A stretch of DNA of 44,094 nucleotides, taken from positions 418,888-462,981 of the forward strand of contig CP070686.1 in assembly GCA_020353055.1 (NCBI GenBank). The letters are read 5' to 3'. This stretch comes from Caldifarciminota bacterium (GTDB lineage Bacteria; Hydrothermota; Tepidihabitantia; SM23-42). How positions within the stretch are numbered: the stretch's first letter is position 1; each line of letters begins with the position of its first letter. Both the position numbers and the translations under genes were made by a program. The notes under the pieces were generated by a model that saw only the letters and a list, made by a program, of their open reading frames with translations, did no database searches and was not told the DNA's origin. Shown here piece after piece: positions 26,343 through 34,887 of the stretch.

Positions 26343-28016
26343 CTATCTGATCAGCAGTAATTTCTGCGTTTCAATGTGACTGTCAATTGACAGGGCGATG
26401 AAATATACACCCGGCGGTAATTTTCTGTCGTCATCGTCGTCGCCACACCACTTGACCGATGACTGATAGCCGATAGTGGATAACCGGCCAAAATCCTTCA
26501 TAAGTCTTCCGCTGGCGTCATATATTCTGAGATTCACATCTGCTTTACTGTTTGTTATTCCGTTATCAGTTATCTGGTATCTGATATCAGTTATGGTCGT
26601 AAAGGGATTCGGACTGATGTTAAGTTGAGTTATTTCTATTGTGGTTTGGCTTTCGGCTATCGCAAGCGGGTCGATTATTATGTCGCAGATTACAGTGTCA
26701 CCTGTAATTACGATGTTTTTGACCGATACGTGAGTCGGGTGGCCCCAGTAATCAGTACTTGTAGGGTAGCTCAGTGAGTCAAAGATGATACTATTACTGT
26801 CGCCTGGATAAGGATCACCTGGATCACCAAGTTCATGATGGTAATAGTGCGGGTCGGGACGGTAACCCCATCCGTTATCCAGGTCATCGCAGCCGTCCGC
26901 TTCCTCGAGGTCGACGCGATTGTGATAAGCTGAATAGTGGGGGTCTATATGCCATACGAGGAGCCCGCTACCTGGCAATGGTGCGTCGAACCCCTTATTT
27001 TGACGGTTCTCGAGAATGAAAAAAGTGTCGTTCGCCATTCCATTTCGCCAGACCCGATATGCGACCGGATAGGTTTCTGCATCGAGTATTTCAAGATCAA
27101 ATGTGTTGTTAGTAATATCGATCGGAGTCAGCCAGTTTGTTGCACTCTTGCACCAGGCATCGGCATGTGACGGACTCCACGGTGTGTTGCCGCCAGCGCC
27201 CCATGCACCATACCCCATAAGGCTCCAGTATCCAACTCCCCAGGTATCGCGCGAACCATCATAAAGGTCAGGTAAACCGACAATGTGACCCAGTTCATGA
27301 CACATGACACCGATACAGCATAGGGTAGTATCAAGGCTGGGTGTTACGAGGTTTATTTCCGGCACATTGGTTGCTCCATCGATTGTGACACCGTCATTTG
27401 TCGGGTAGTTGAAGTAAGGTATCGCATGTGACCAGCAATTGTTAAGATCTCCCGAATCTTCTGCACCTGGACCTGCATGCACAATAAAAATACCGTCAAT
27501 GTGTCCGTCATTGTTCAAATCGTACTGACTGAAATCAACGCTGGCATCGACCAGAGTTACGGCATCTGTTGCGAGTTGATGACCGGTTGAGAGCATGTAG
27601 TATCCATCGTAGTAGTAACTGTAAGGGTTGATCGACATGTGCCATTGATTACCTTCAATTGCACCTTTAACATCGGTCGTACCGTATGAATTTTCCAGGA
27701 AGAAGTCATTAAGACTCCCGGCGCGGTATTGCCCCTGGTAAACACCAGTTGAGTAGAACATGCTGTCATATCCAGCAGGGGAATGGTTAATTGTATCCGC
27801 AAGGTTGTCACTAAATTGGATCAATATTGCGCAAGTCTCAATCGTGGAGTTTCGTAGACTCTTAGGATGCTCCAGTGCACGACCGACGATGCATGAATTG
27901 GGTCCATCATCTCGATGATGCGGTGGCATAGCGGAAAGGAGCATTGGCACGGTTAGAACTAAGACCACGATAACTTTAAGTGGCATTAAATCATTTGTCA
28001 CTGATCTATCTGACAT
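26343..28016 (-). CDS. Secreted M6-family (immune inhibitor A-like) metalloprotease with sorting domain
   Basis: 557 residues; ATG 28016 follows AGGAGG. A hydrophobic export segment is at about 12-30. The M6 domain has the zinc motif HELGHIVGLPD (about residue 240), the Met-turn region WSLMGYGAWG, and an aspartate-rich calcium-type loop DLNNDGHIDG. A beta-domain follows, then the sorting domain (IYDASGRLMKDFG, LPPGVYFIAL, KLLLIR). It is predicted to degrade extracellular protein. Its gene diverges from 28121 with a promoter each way in 104 bp. Confidence 0.9.
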   Translation of the reverse strand: MSDRSVTNDLMPLKVIVVLVLTVPMLLSAMPPHHRDDGPNSCIVGRALEHPKSLRNSTIETCAILIQFSDNLADTINHSPAGYDSMFYSTGVYQGQYRAGSLNDFFLENSYGTTDVKGAIEGNQWHMSINPYSYYYDGYYMLSTGHQLATDAVTLVDASVDFSQYDLNNDGHIDGIFIVHAGPGAEDSGDLNNCWSHAIPYFNYPTNDGVTIDGATNVPEINLVTPSLDTTLCCIGVMCHELGHIVGLPDLYDGSRDTWGVGYWSLMGYGAWGAGGNTPWSPSHADAWCKSATNWLTPIDITNNTFDLEILDAETYPVAYRVWRNGMANDTFFILENRQNKGFDAPLPGSGLLVWHIDPHYSAYHNRVDLEEADGCDDLDNGWGYRPDPHYYHHELGDPGDPYPGDSNSIIFDSLSYPTSTDYWGHPTHVSVKNIVITGDTVICDIIIDPLAIAESQTTIEITQLNISPNPFTTITDIRYQITDNGITNSKADVNLRIYDASGRLMKDFGRLSTIGYQSSVKWCGDDDDDRKLPPGVYFIALSIDSHIETQKLLLIR

Positions 28017-28041
28017 GTTTTTACCTCCTGATTGGTTTCAT

Positions 28042-28070
28042 ATAATAGTCATTCTACTACAGCTTGTCAA
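28042..28070 (-). promoter_or_regulatory. Promoter of the M6 protease
   Basis: Minus strand TTGACA (28065-28070), 17-base spacer, TATTAT (28042-28047), with the ribosome site and ATG about 25 bases downstream. Confidence 0.65.
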
Positions 28071-28079
28071 CTTAAGTTC

Positions 28080-28107
28080 TTGACCCCTGGCAAAATGTAG
28101 GTAGAAT
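28080..28107 (+). promoter_or_regulatory. Promoter of the unknown exported protein; near-leaderless
   Basis: TTGACC (28080-28085), 16-base spacer, TAGAAT (28102-28107). The ATG at 28121 is only 13 bases past the -10 box and has no ribosome site, so the mRNA leader would be about 6 bases or none. Confidence 0.5.
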
Positions 28108-28120
28108 GTAGAACTATAAA

Positions 28121-29251
28121 ATGCTGAGAACACGAATTATTCCATTGATATTGCTGCTTTTTTATTTCGTATCGGTCGGTCGTACGGACAATGAGCAGAG
28201 TGATGCTACAACGGTAGCCAGGAGTGATACGACTCCATACTTTTTCTATCATGCTTTGCCCTATGGAACGCAGGCGAACTATAATCCTGTGAACGTGATC
28301 ATTAATGGAGGGTACGGTATTCTTCAAATCATTGATTATGATGATGAGTATGATAGGAAGATCTTTACCTATCCGTACAGAGAATGGGGCGGAAATGTGT
28401 GGGAAACCGTACGTCATCCTCTGAGCACAATCAATGAGTTTGGATGGTGGCGCTTTATTTCAACAGAAGTTTTGCCACTTACCATCAAGGGTAGAGGTAA
28501 TCAATGGGTTCCCAACTATTTCTTGCACATGATAGGCGGCGGGATGCATTTTCGCGCCACAGAGGAGTGGTATCGCTATCACGGATTCCGAGCACCGCGC
28601 CTCTGGTCGGTTGGTACGATGCTTGCCTATCATGCCTTGTCGGAAATCGTTGAAAATAGAGGCAATGAAGAGTTGACCGTGGATCATCTTGCAGATCTGC
28701 TAATATTCGATCCTGCCGGGATGCTGCTTTTTTCCAGTGACAGGGTATGCCGATTTTTCTCCGAGACGTTGAATCTCGCTGAATGGTCTATGCAACCGGT
28801 CATCAATGTGAAAAACGGCAACCTCGAGAATATGGGGCAGTTCTACGTCGCAAAATATCCGCTGACAAAGGAAGAGAATTGGCATGTCATGGCACATTTT
28901 GGTCTGCATGGTATGTTCGGCGTTACCCATCGATGGGCTGATGGAGAAGCGCTCAGCTTTGCTGGCGGGTTCCTTGTGGAGGAACTCATCAGGGCAGCAC
29001 AAGAGGACACCGGCAGGGTGCTGACTGCTACTTTAACCTGGCGTGCTGGTGTATTCTATGATCGTGATAATTCACTTCTTGCTTCCCTAATGGTTTCGAC
29101 CGCGCCTGAATATAGGATAAGATTGAATCTCTATCCCGGTATACTCAAGTTAGGTACGCTCAGTCCGGGTTTTTTCATTTCCGGCAGCAAAGAGTGGGTG
29201 GTGGGTATGACTATTCAGTACATACCGCTTGGCGCCGGCTGGGGTGAATAA
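28121..29251 (+). CDS. Exported protein of unknown function, possibly outer-membrane
   Basis: 376 residues. A signal peptide (RIIPLILLLFYFVSVGRT) is followed by aromatic-rich sequence, a helical middle part (about 125-205: NQWVPNYFLHMIGGGMHF, YHALSEIVE), and a C-terminal half with alternating beta-like segments ending in QYIPLGAGWGE. The middle part (asparagine-tryptophan-x-x-N, a His-containing helix, then a DLLIFDPAGMLLF segment) recalls DUF3943-type membrane proteins, but I am not sure of the match. It is one of few plus-strand genes and diverges from the M6 protease. Confidence 0.7.
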   Translation: MLRTRIIPLILLLFYFVSVGRTDNEQSDATTVARSDTTPYFFYHALPYGTQANYNPVNVIINGGYGILQIIDYDDEYDRKIFTYPYREWGGNVWETVRHPLSTINEFGWWRFISTEVLPLTIKGRGNQWVPNYFLHMIGGGMHFRATEEWYRYHGFRAPRLWSVGTMLAYHALSEIVENRGNEELTVDHLADLLIFDPAGMLLFSSDRVCRFFSETLNLAEWSMQPVINVKNGNLENMGQFYVAKYPLTKEENWHVMAHFGLHGMFGVTHRWADGEALSFAGGFLVEELIRAAQEDTGRVLTATLTWRAGVFYDRDNSLLASLMVSTAPEYRIRLNLYPGILKLGTLSPGFFISGSKEWVVGMTIQYIPLGAGWGE

Positions 29252-29274
29252 AAAAGGTATTTTGACAGCGCGTC

Positions 29275-29303
29275 TTGACTTTATGCCCGATTTTCGGTAC
29301 AAT
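29275..29303 (+). promoter_or_regulatory. Candidate promoter of tRNA-Sec
   Basis: TTGACT (29275-29280), 17-base spacer, TACAAT (29298-29303). It lies just after the stop of the upstream gene and about 130 bases before the tRNA. Confidence 0.5.
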
Positions 29304-29332
29304 TCTCGCAGGAATGACTCGCGAGTGCGCGG

Positions 29333-29354
29333 CAAATCATAGATTTGGGTTTTT
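29333..29354 (+). terminator. Small hairpin with T-run
   Basis: CAAATC (29333-29338) pairs with GATTTG (29342-29347), followed by GGTTTTT. It could end the upstream gene or attenuate a tRNA-Sec transcript that starts near 29310. Confidence 0.45.
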
Positions 29355-29365
29355 GAATCAATGAT

Positions 29366-29395
29366 GCCTCATTCCAAAAAGAATTGGAACGAGGC
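29366..29395. repeat. Hairpin in the tRNA-Sec leader
   Basis: GCCTCATTCCAA (29366-29377) pairs with TTGGAACGAGGC (29384-29395), 11 of 12 positions. Confidence 0.5.
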
Positions 29396-29399
29396 CACT

Positions 29400-29436
29400 A
29401 AAATCTGCAATCAAATCGTAGATTTGAGCAGATTTT
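29400..29436. repeat. 16-bp hairpin ending 2 bases before tRNA-Sec
   Basis: AAAATCTGC (29400-29408) pairs with GCAGATTTT (29428-29436) and, inside it, TCAAATC (29411-29417) with GATTTGA (29421-29427). It ends in TTTT. The inner AAATC-GTA-GATTT repeats the core of the 29333 hairpin. It directly abuts the tRNA 5' end, where RNase P must cut. Confidence 0.6.
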
Positions 29437-29438
29437 GT

Positions 29439-29532
29439 GGAGGCGGATGGGTGCTGGTGTGCCTGACGGGCTTCAAACCCGGATGTCCTTCGAAAGGGGG
29501 ACGGTAGGTTCGATTCCTACACGCCTCCGCCA
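29439..29532 (+). tRNA. selC: tRNA-Sec (anticodon UCA)
   Basis: 94 bases with encoded CCA. The acceptor stem is GGAGGCG with CGCCTCC plus discriminator G and CCA. The anticodon loop is CTTCAAA, which reads UGA. A long variable arm (GTCC...GGAC) and a T arm GTAGG-TTCGATT-CCTAC are present. Length and long variable arm match bacterial tRNA-Sec. An eighth acceptor pair would be G-A, a small oddity. It serves the UGA codons in selD and the small selenoprotein gene of this window. Confidence 0.93.
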
Positions 29533-29707
29533 TAATTAATGCGGACTATCGACTGAAAAGTTTTGGTTTGTAATTGATCGCATAGTTTCAGCACACAGAC
29601 AATATCCGTATAAAAAAAATCACCAAAAAGCATAGGTCGCTGAATAATATGAATTTGGTGTTGTCTTTGCATGAGTGAATCTTGTATTAATAGTGAGAGG
29701 AGGTTCT

Positions 29708-30121
29708 ATGGAATCCAGCGAGACCAATGCGATAAGGCATTTTACAGATCTGAGAGTGTGGCAGAAATCGCATGATCTGTTTGTATCGATTTACCGTGCA
29801 TTGGATAAACTGCCCCGGACGAAAACTGCCAGTATCATATTCGAAGAGCTGCTGAGAAGTTCTGGAAATATCAGTTCGAACATCGCAGAGGGATTTAACT
29901 CGAGAGGAAGAAGGAAATATGTTCGCTATCTAGATACAGCGCACTCCAGTGCAGGCGAAACAGAGAATTGGTTGCTCAAAATAATCGACCTTCACTGTAT
30001 TGAAAACGATATCGTGAAGCCGTGGATCCAGACTTGTGTTGATATCGGGAAGATGCTTAATTCTCTCATGCGTAAACTGGAGGAAAGGACAAAAACCAAA
30101 CCAAAAACGGTAGATGATTAG
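29708..30121 (+). CDS. Four-helix-bundle protein (23S rRNA-IVS / TIGR02436 type)
   Basis: 137 residues from ATG 29708, which has GAGAGGAGG upstream. Family hallmarks: FTDLRVWQKSHDL at the start, then LLRSSGNISSNIAEGF, then RYLDTAHSSAGETENWLL. All alpha-helical, cytosolic. The family was first seen within intervening sequences of 23S rRNA but is often found alone with no known function; there is no rRNA here. It lies after tRNA-Sec with 175 bp between. Confidence 0.9.
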   Translation: MESSETNAIRHFTDLRVWQKSHDLFVSIYRALDKLPRTKTASIIFEELLRSSGNISSNIAEGFNSRGRRKYVRYLDTAHSSAGETENWLLKIIDLHCIENDIVKPWIQTCVDIGKMLNSLMRKLEERTKTKPKTVDD

Positions 30122-30160
30122 GATCCGATTTGTTACTGATTCAGGTGTGGCAGCGTGTAT

Positions 30161-30946
30161 TTATAGTTTCGCTTTTATCGCTGCGTATTCGCTTTCGTAA
30201 TAGGGTAGCGCGGTACCGCCAATTTTCTGGATTTGTTTGTTTCCGTTGCTGATGCGATCGCCGGCGGGCGGGTGTGACATCAACAGTTTTTCGAAAGTAT
30301 TGGGCGGCTTTCCTTCCATCTGCTTGAATTTTTCGAAGAGCTGCACCATCCCTTTGGTATTGTATCCGGATTTCTTCGCGTAGAGAATGCCGTAATCATC
30401 TGCCTCGTATTCATTGTCTCGTCCATAACCGAGAAGAATGACTCCAGCTGCTGCGTCAACCATTTGTCGTGCCGTCTGTCCCATTTTTTCCCCAAGGGCG
30501 ACTTCCATTACGATGCTGTAACCGTAGATTGCTTGTAGGCGTTTAATCGAATGCCGTGCTACGATATGCCCGACTTCATGAGACAGTACTGCTGCAAGTT
30601 GTGCTTCATTATCCATTTTTTTCATCAGTCCCTTGTAAATGTAGATAAAACCGCCAGGGCAAGCGAAGGCATTTATCTCCTCGCTATCGAGTACTTTGAA
30701 TGAGTAGGTAACGTCCTTTCTATCACATACTTTGGCGACTTTGCGGCCGACTTTGCTGACGTAATTCTGTACTTCGGAATTATTGAGTACTTTTTCGGTT
30801 GATTCGACTTCCTTTACTACTTCTTTGCCGAGTTCAACTTCTGTTTCGGTCGGGATTAAGATAAGACTTTTCTTCCCGCCGGGACCAGTGGTGACACAAC
30901 CAATAACAAAGATAAGTAATATGGGTACTAGTAATATTCTCTTCAT
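30161..30946 (-). CDS. M48-family metalloprotease, lipoprotein
   Basis: 261 residues. A lipoprotein signal with lipobox VIGC (Cys17) is followed by the peptidase M48 domain with HEVGH (123-127) and the third zinc-ligand region YEADDYGILYA. It resembles LoiP/BepA-type periplasmic proteases for outer-membrane protein quality control. The length is typical. It has no ribosome site, and the -10 box is 5 bases from the ATG, so the mRNA is probably leaderless. Confidence 0.92.
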   Translation of the reverse strand: MKRILLVPILLIFVIGCVTTGPGGKKSLILIPTETEVELGKEVVKEVESTEKVLNNSEVQNYVSKVGRKVAKVCDRKDVTYSFKVLDSEEINAFACPGGFIYIYKGLMKKMDNEAQLAAVLSHEVGHIVARHSIKRLQAIYGYSIVMEVALGEKMGQTARQMVDAAAGVILLGYGRDNEYEADDYGILYAKKSGYNTKGMVQLFEKFKQMEGKPPNTFEKLLMSHPPAGDRISNGNKQIQKIGGTALPYYESEYAAIKAKL

Positions 30947-30951
30947 ATAAC

Positions 30952-30979
30952 ATTATAATGGGTAGATAAGAGAAATCAA
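30952..30979 (-). promoter_or_regulatory. Promoter of the M48 protease; leaderless
   Basis: Minus strand TTGATT (30974-30979), 16-base spacer, TATAAT (30952-30957), then GTTAT and the ATG. Confidence 0.55.
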
Positions 30980-30997
30980 GACCCAATGGAACGAATA

Positions 30998-31051
30998 CGT
31001 CTTGTTCGTTATTACCGCTAATATCGTTAGTATCGCTAGTACCGTCGTGTC
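30998..31051 (+). repeat. Array of six degenerate 9-bp repeats
   Basis: Read on the plus strand, consecutive 9-mers are CGTCTTGTT, CGTTATTAC, CGCTAATAT, CGTTAGTAT, CGCTAGTAC, CGTCGTGTC. The consensus is CGYTARTAY. The surrounding gap 30947-31303 has no gene I can support. Confidence 0.6.
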
Positions 31052-31184
31052 TTTTTTACGATATAAATTCGTAATCAGTGTTCGTAAATTACATTCGTTG
31101 CAATTGTTTATAAGGCAAGAACAGCTTTTTTTTCGATATCCCATCGAGGAAATTCACTCCTTGTTCTAACAAGGCCCTGTCATG

Positions 31185-31220
31185 TCTTAAACGGAAATAA
31201 CGACACTAACGGAACCAACG
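31185..31220 (-). repeat. Second 9-bp repeat array, opposite orientation
   Basis: Read on the minus strand, consecutive 9-mers are CGTTGGTTC, CGTTAGTGT, CGTTATTTC, CGTTTAAGA: same CGTT start and 9-base period as the first array but inverted. Confidence 0.5.
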
Positions 31221-31303
31221 GCAGGTTGTGCTGTTTCGTGTATGCATTGCTAACAAGTTTGTTTTCAGTATTATGAATGGACTTGTTGTTTTAGAATGGG
31301 AGG

Positions 31304-33226
31304 TTAGCGGTATTTTTGTCCCAACACCCTTACGTCGCCCCGTTTGATCGTGACGCCGCGCGTGTCGAAGTAAATCAGCAATGGCAGGACGAACTTACGG
31401 CTTGCGTCGAGCAAGTCCCGAAATTGAGAAACTCTGATTTCTTTGTTTGTCTTCAAAAAATCGACCAGTTTTTGCTCTGCTTCTTTAACATTCTTCTGGT
31501 GTAACACAATACCTTCACCGGCATTCACAAGTAATCCCGTATCGAGCATATAGCGGTATGCCTTTTTGATTGTGCTCTCAGAACCTAGGTTGCGGCTGAG
31601 CAGACCATCATAATCAGGTGGTTTATAACCGCTTTCAAGAAAGAGTTGCTCGATCTTCTTGATCATGGTATCAAGGTCTTTATCGACAACAACTTTGTGT
31701 TCAAAAAGATTGACCTTCCCATCCGGTGTGAGGCGCACTATTTTTGCTTCTTCCATCGCGCGGAGCGTACGGTCGAGTAGAATTTTATCAAGACCACGGC
31801 TGATGCTCTTCAATAATTCAAGGGTCGATAGTCCGACCCCGGTTGGATTCGCTTTGTGATATGCGTGTAGTTTTTCATTGATTTGCGCCATCAGTTTCTC
31901 ATGATTCTCCTGGTGATAGTAAAGTCCGCGTTTCTCGTCAAGGCATATGATCTTCTTTTGCTGCGTCAAATTCTCAGTCAGTTTCTTGATTTCCTCTAAT
32001 GGTAAATTCACATCGTGGGCGATTTCTTCGAGTTTTCGCGGCAGGTCAAAATTCGCCAGTAAATCTTCCTCCACCACCACGAGGGGTTCACCGACTTCCA
32101 TTCGTTGCAGGTGGCTGATCAATTCCTCGTCGAATCCCTTAGCCTTGGTTGCTTTTGGCTCGATGATGAGACCCCCACCAATAGTTATTTGGGGCGAGTA
32201 GGTTCTTACTACATAATTATCGTTAATATCACAAACGGCCGGGGATTCCAATCTGAACTGAACCATAGCCTTTAGACCAGGTTCGAGTAGCTTCTTGTCA
32301 AGTAGTACCACGCGTCCGAATATTTCATTCGTACCGACATGAATCCGCAGTCTGGTAAAATTCTTTAGTGGCTTACCAGCAGACGACAACAAGTATAAAG
32401 AAGCATTAAGATACTCTGAAGGTTCGAAAAAACCTGGTTGGGCAAGTACATCGCCACGTTCGATTTCGCCTTTGTCAGCACCTACAAGGTTTATAGCAGC
32501 GCGAAAACCAGTCCGTGCGGTATCTATTTTCTTGTTGTGAACCTCGATCCCCCTGACCTTGACGCTTTTCTTCTCAGGTAGTAACTCAACGCTATCGCCA
32601 ATTTTGACCTTACCGGACAGCACAGTGCCCGCGACCACGGTGCCGAATCCTTTTATCACGAACCGACGGTCAATGGGCATTCTGAAAATTCCGCGGTCCG
32701 TCTTCGGTTCGGTCTGGGCGATCAGTTCATCGAGTGATTTTCTCAGTTCTACAATACCTTCCTTTGTGGTATTCGAAACCGTAATGATCGGTGCATTCTC
32801 AAGGAATGAATTACTCAGCGCACCCTTCACATCCTCTATCACTATTTCAAGCATATCTTTTTCAACGAGATCCTTCTTGGTGATCACAACAATACCCTTC
32901 TTTATACCGAGCAGTTTGAGGATCTCAAGGTGTTCGTGGGTCTGTGGCATGACTCCATCATCGGCGGCGACCACGAAAATTACGAAGTCGATAGTTGAGG
33001 CACCAGCCACCATGTGCCGCACAAACTTTTCGTGACCGGGGACATCGATTATCGTAACATCCTCGCTGTAAAAAACAAAGCCGAGGTCAGTGGTCATGCC
33101 GCGTTCTTTTTCTTCTTTTAGTCTATCTGGATCGACGCCGGTGAGTGCTTTTATCAATGCACTCTTTCCGTGGTCGATATGACCCGCAGTGCCAATGACT
33201 ATGTGCTTCTTCGAGACACTGGTCAT
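31304..33226 (-). CDS. selB: Selenocysteine-specific elongation factor SelB
   Basis: 640 residues, a normal bacterial length. GTPase domain: G1 GHIDHGKS (15-22), G2 GMTTDLGF, G3 DVPGHE (61-66), G4 TKKD. EF-Tu-like domains 2 and 3 follow. The C-terminal part is the chain of winged-helix domains that binds the SECIS hairpin; its last domain has ISQFRDLL-like [23 protein letters not shown] and [10 protein letters not shown]. SelB delivers Sec-tRNA to UGA codons followed by SECIS hairpins. It lies downstream of selA in the same direction. Confidence 0.97.
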   Translation of the reverse strand: MTSVSKKHIVIGTAGHIDHGKSALIKALTGVDPDRLKEEKERGMTTDLGFVFYSEDVTIIDVPGHEKFVRHMVAGASTIDFVIFVVAADDGVMPQTHEHLEILKLLGIKKGIVVITKKDLVEKDMLEIVIEDVKGALSNSFLENAPIITVSNTTKEGIVELRKSLDELIAQTEPKTDRGIFRMPIDRRFVIKGFGTVVAGTVLSGKVKIGDSVELLPEKKSVKVRGIEVHNKKIDTARTGFRAAINLVGADKGEIERGDVLAQPGFFEPSEYLNASLYLLSSAGKPLKNFTRLRIHVGTNEIFGRVVLLDKKLLEPGLKAMVQFRLESPAVCDINDNYVVRTYSPQITIGGGLIIEPKATKAKGFDEELISHLQRMEVGEPLVVVEEDLLANFDLPRKLEEIAHDVNLPLEEIKKLTENLTQQKKIICLDEKRGLYYHQENHEKLMAQINEKLHAYHKANPTGVGLSTLELLKSISRGLDKILLDRTLRAMEEAKIVRLTPDGKVNLFEHKVVVDKDLDTMIKKIEQLFLESGYKPPDYDGLLSRNLGSESTIKKAYRYMLDTGLLVNAGEGIVLHQKNVKEAEQKLVDFLKTNKEIRVSQFRDLLDASRKFVLPLLIYFDTRGVTIKRGDVRVLGQKYR

Positions 33227-33229
33227 GGG

Positions 33230-33379
33230 TTATGCGGTTACGATGTCCGTATCGTCTGGTGTTGGAAGATTACGGTTTTCGTAACGGTGGATGTTGTCTT
33301 CGACCGAAGCAAGATTCATTGCCTTTCGACGTAATACTTTACCTATATTATTGAATGCGCAGGAGCACTTATTATGCAT
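33230..33379 (-). CDS. Possible 49-residue ORF between selA and selB
   Basis: The frame from ATG 33379 to TAA 33230 fills the gap: it begins 9 bases after the selA stop and ends 3 bases before the selB ATG. It starts MHNKCSCAFNNIGKVLRR with a CxC pair. No ribosome site is seen, and the second half contains inverted CGTAA/TTACG pairs, so it may instead be a structured spacer or a dispersed repeat. Confidence 0.25.
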   Translation of the reverse strand: MHNKCSCAFNNIGKVLRRKAMNLASVEDNIHRYENRNLPTPDDTDIVTA

Positions 33380-33388
33380 GAGACGTGG

Positions 33389-34780
33389 TCAAATTGGTTT
33401 CAGCACTGTCTTAAAAGCTTCCAATATGACTTTCTCCTCACCTTTCAACACGGTGCGGAAGTCGAGAAGCAGGGTATCTTCAGCAACCCTGCCATAGACT
33501 GGTTTGTGAAAAAGCCGCAAAGCACGCGCCAGATCATCAATCGGCAGATCTACAGATTGTACGGCTACCAGGAAGGTTGGTAATTGCTCTGTACTGAGTG
33601 AACCTCCGCCGATTTCACTCACACCGGGTTTTACAGAAACCCGAAGGCTACTGCCAAAAGATGCTTTCAACGCTCTTGCACATCGGTTTGCATGTTTTTT
33701 GATTTCATCGAGTGGCTTGAGTAGAATGCCTAATACAGGGTGATTCAGGAGGAGGTCCTCCTCTTTGAGCAAGAACGTTTGAAGCGTTGCCTCGAGTACG
33801 GCATTCGTGAGTTTATCGCACCTCAAAGCGCGCGTCAGCGGATTCTTCTTTATTTTCTCGATGTATTCCTTTTTGCCGATGATTATTCCACACTGTGGCC
33901 CACCGATCAACTTATCGCCACTGAAACATACCACATCAGCACCCGCTGCAATGCTCTCCTGGACCATGGGTTCTTTGGGCAAGCCGTAAATGGAAAAATC
34001 GATTAAAGCACCGCTCCCGAGGTCATCGATCACGGGGATATTGTTCTCTCGCGCCAGCGGGACTAGCTCCTCTAAGGACACTTCTTTGGTGAATCCTATA
34101 ATACGGTAGTTTGATTGATGTACTCGTAGTATTGCACCCGTATTCTCGTTTATGGCTCCTGCATAGTCCTTCAGGTGGGTACGGTTTGTGGTGCCTATTT
34201 CATGCATTGTTGCTCCGCTCTGCGCCATTATGTCCGGTATCCGGTATGCGCCACCTATCTCAATGAGTTGGCCTCTTGATACGATCACTTCTTTACCTTT
34301 TGCCATCGCATTGAGGATGAGCATCGTTGCTGCAGCATTATTGTTTACGATAATGCCTGCCTCGGCCCCGGTCAATATCTGCAGCAGACGATTGATTTTC
34401 CTGTAGCGATCAGCCCGTTTGCCTTCCTCATCGATCTGCAGACGGGAATAGCCCCTTGACATGTCATGAACTACTTCGGCAATGCGCTTGTTGAAGGGCG
34501 CACGGCCAAGGCCCGTGTGCAATACAATGCCAAGTGCATTGACCGCATAGCAGAAGTAGGGACTGATCAGATCTTGAATTTCGAAGAGAATCGCTTTCTT
34601 CAGATGACTGAGGTCAAGTTTTTCCCCTGCCAGCAGACGTTTGCGGTATTGTTCTATGTTATCACGGATAATTTCTGTGACGTGGTTTTGTCCAAGAATT
34701 TTTAGTGATTCTTTGATTTCATTCCAGTTCAGTACCTTATCGACTGAGGGGATATTCCGTAGTATATCTTTATTTTTCAT
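33389..34780 (-). CDS. selA: L-seryl-tRNA(Sec) selenium transferase SelA
   Basis: 463 residues, family-typical. PLP enzyme that turns Ser-tRNA-Sec into Sec-tRNA-Sec using selenophosphate. N-terminal tRNA-binding part, then INALGIVLHTGLGRAP-type segment (NALGIVLHTGLGRAPF, 81-96), and the PLP lysine K290 in FSGDKLIGGPQCG. ATG 34780 is preceded by GAAGGAAA. The unit selA-selB has its own consensus promoter. Confidence 0.97.
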   Translation of the reverse strand: MKNKDILRNIPSVDKVLNWNEIKESLKILGQNHVTEIIRDNIEQYRKRLLAGEKLDLSHLKKAILFEIQDLISPYFCYAVNALGIVLHTGLGRAPFNKRIAEVVHDMSRGYSRLQIDEEGKRADRYRKINRLLQILTGAEAGIIVNNNAAATMLILNAMAKGKEVIVSRGQLIEIGGAYRIPDIMAQSGATMHEIGTTNRTHLKDYAGAINENTGAILRVHQSNYRIIGFTKEVSLEELVPLARENNIPVIDDLGSGALIDFSIYGLPKEPMVQESIAAGADVVCFSGDKLIGGPQCGIIIGKKEYIEKIKKNPLTRALRCDKLTNAVLEATLQTFLLKEEDLLLNHPVLGILLKPLDEIKKHANRCARALKASFGSSLRVSVKPGVSEIGGGSLSTEQLPTFLVAVQSVDLPIDDLARALRLFHKPVYGRVAEDTLLLDFRTVLKGEEKVILEAFKTVLKPI

Positions 34781-34796
34781 GCTTTCCTTCGTGCAA

Positions 34797-34824
34797 ATTA
34801 TAATGATATGTGTGATATTGTCAA
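34797..34824 (-). promoter_or_regulatory. Promoter of selA (selAB)
   Basis: Minus strand TTGACA (34819-34824), 16-base spacer, TATAAT (34797-34802). Confidence 0.72.
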
Positions 34825-34887
34825 GTGATGGGGGCAGGAAAAAAGATTCTTTGCGTTTTGCTGTGTTGGCATAAGTAATGAATCATG

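Noticed and set aside
30998-31220. Possible CRISPR array
   Set aside because: Units are only 9 bases, degenerate and contiguous with no spacers; no cas genes in the window.
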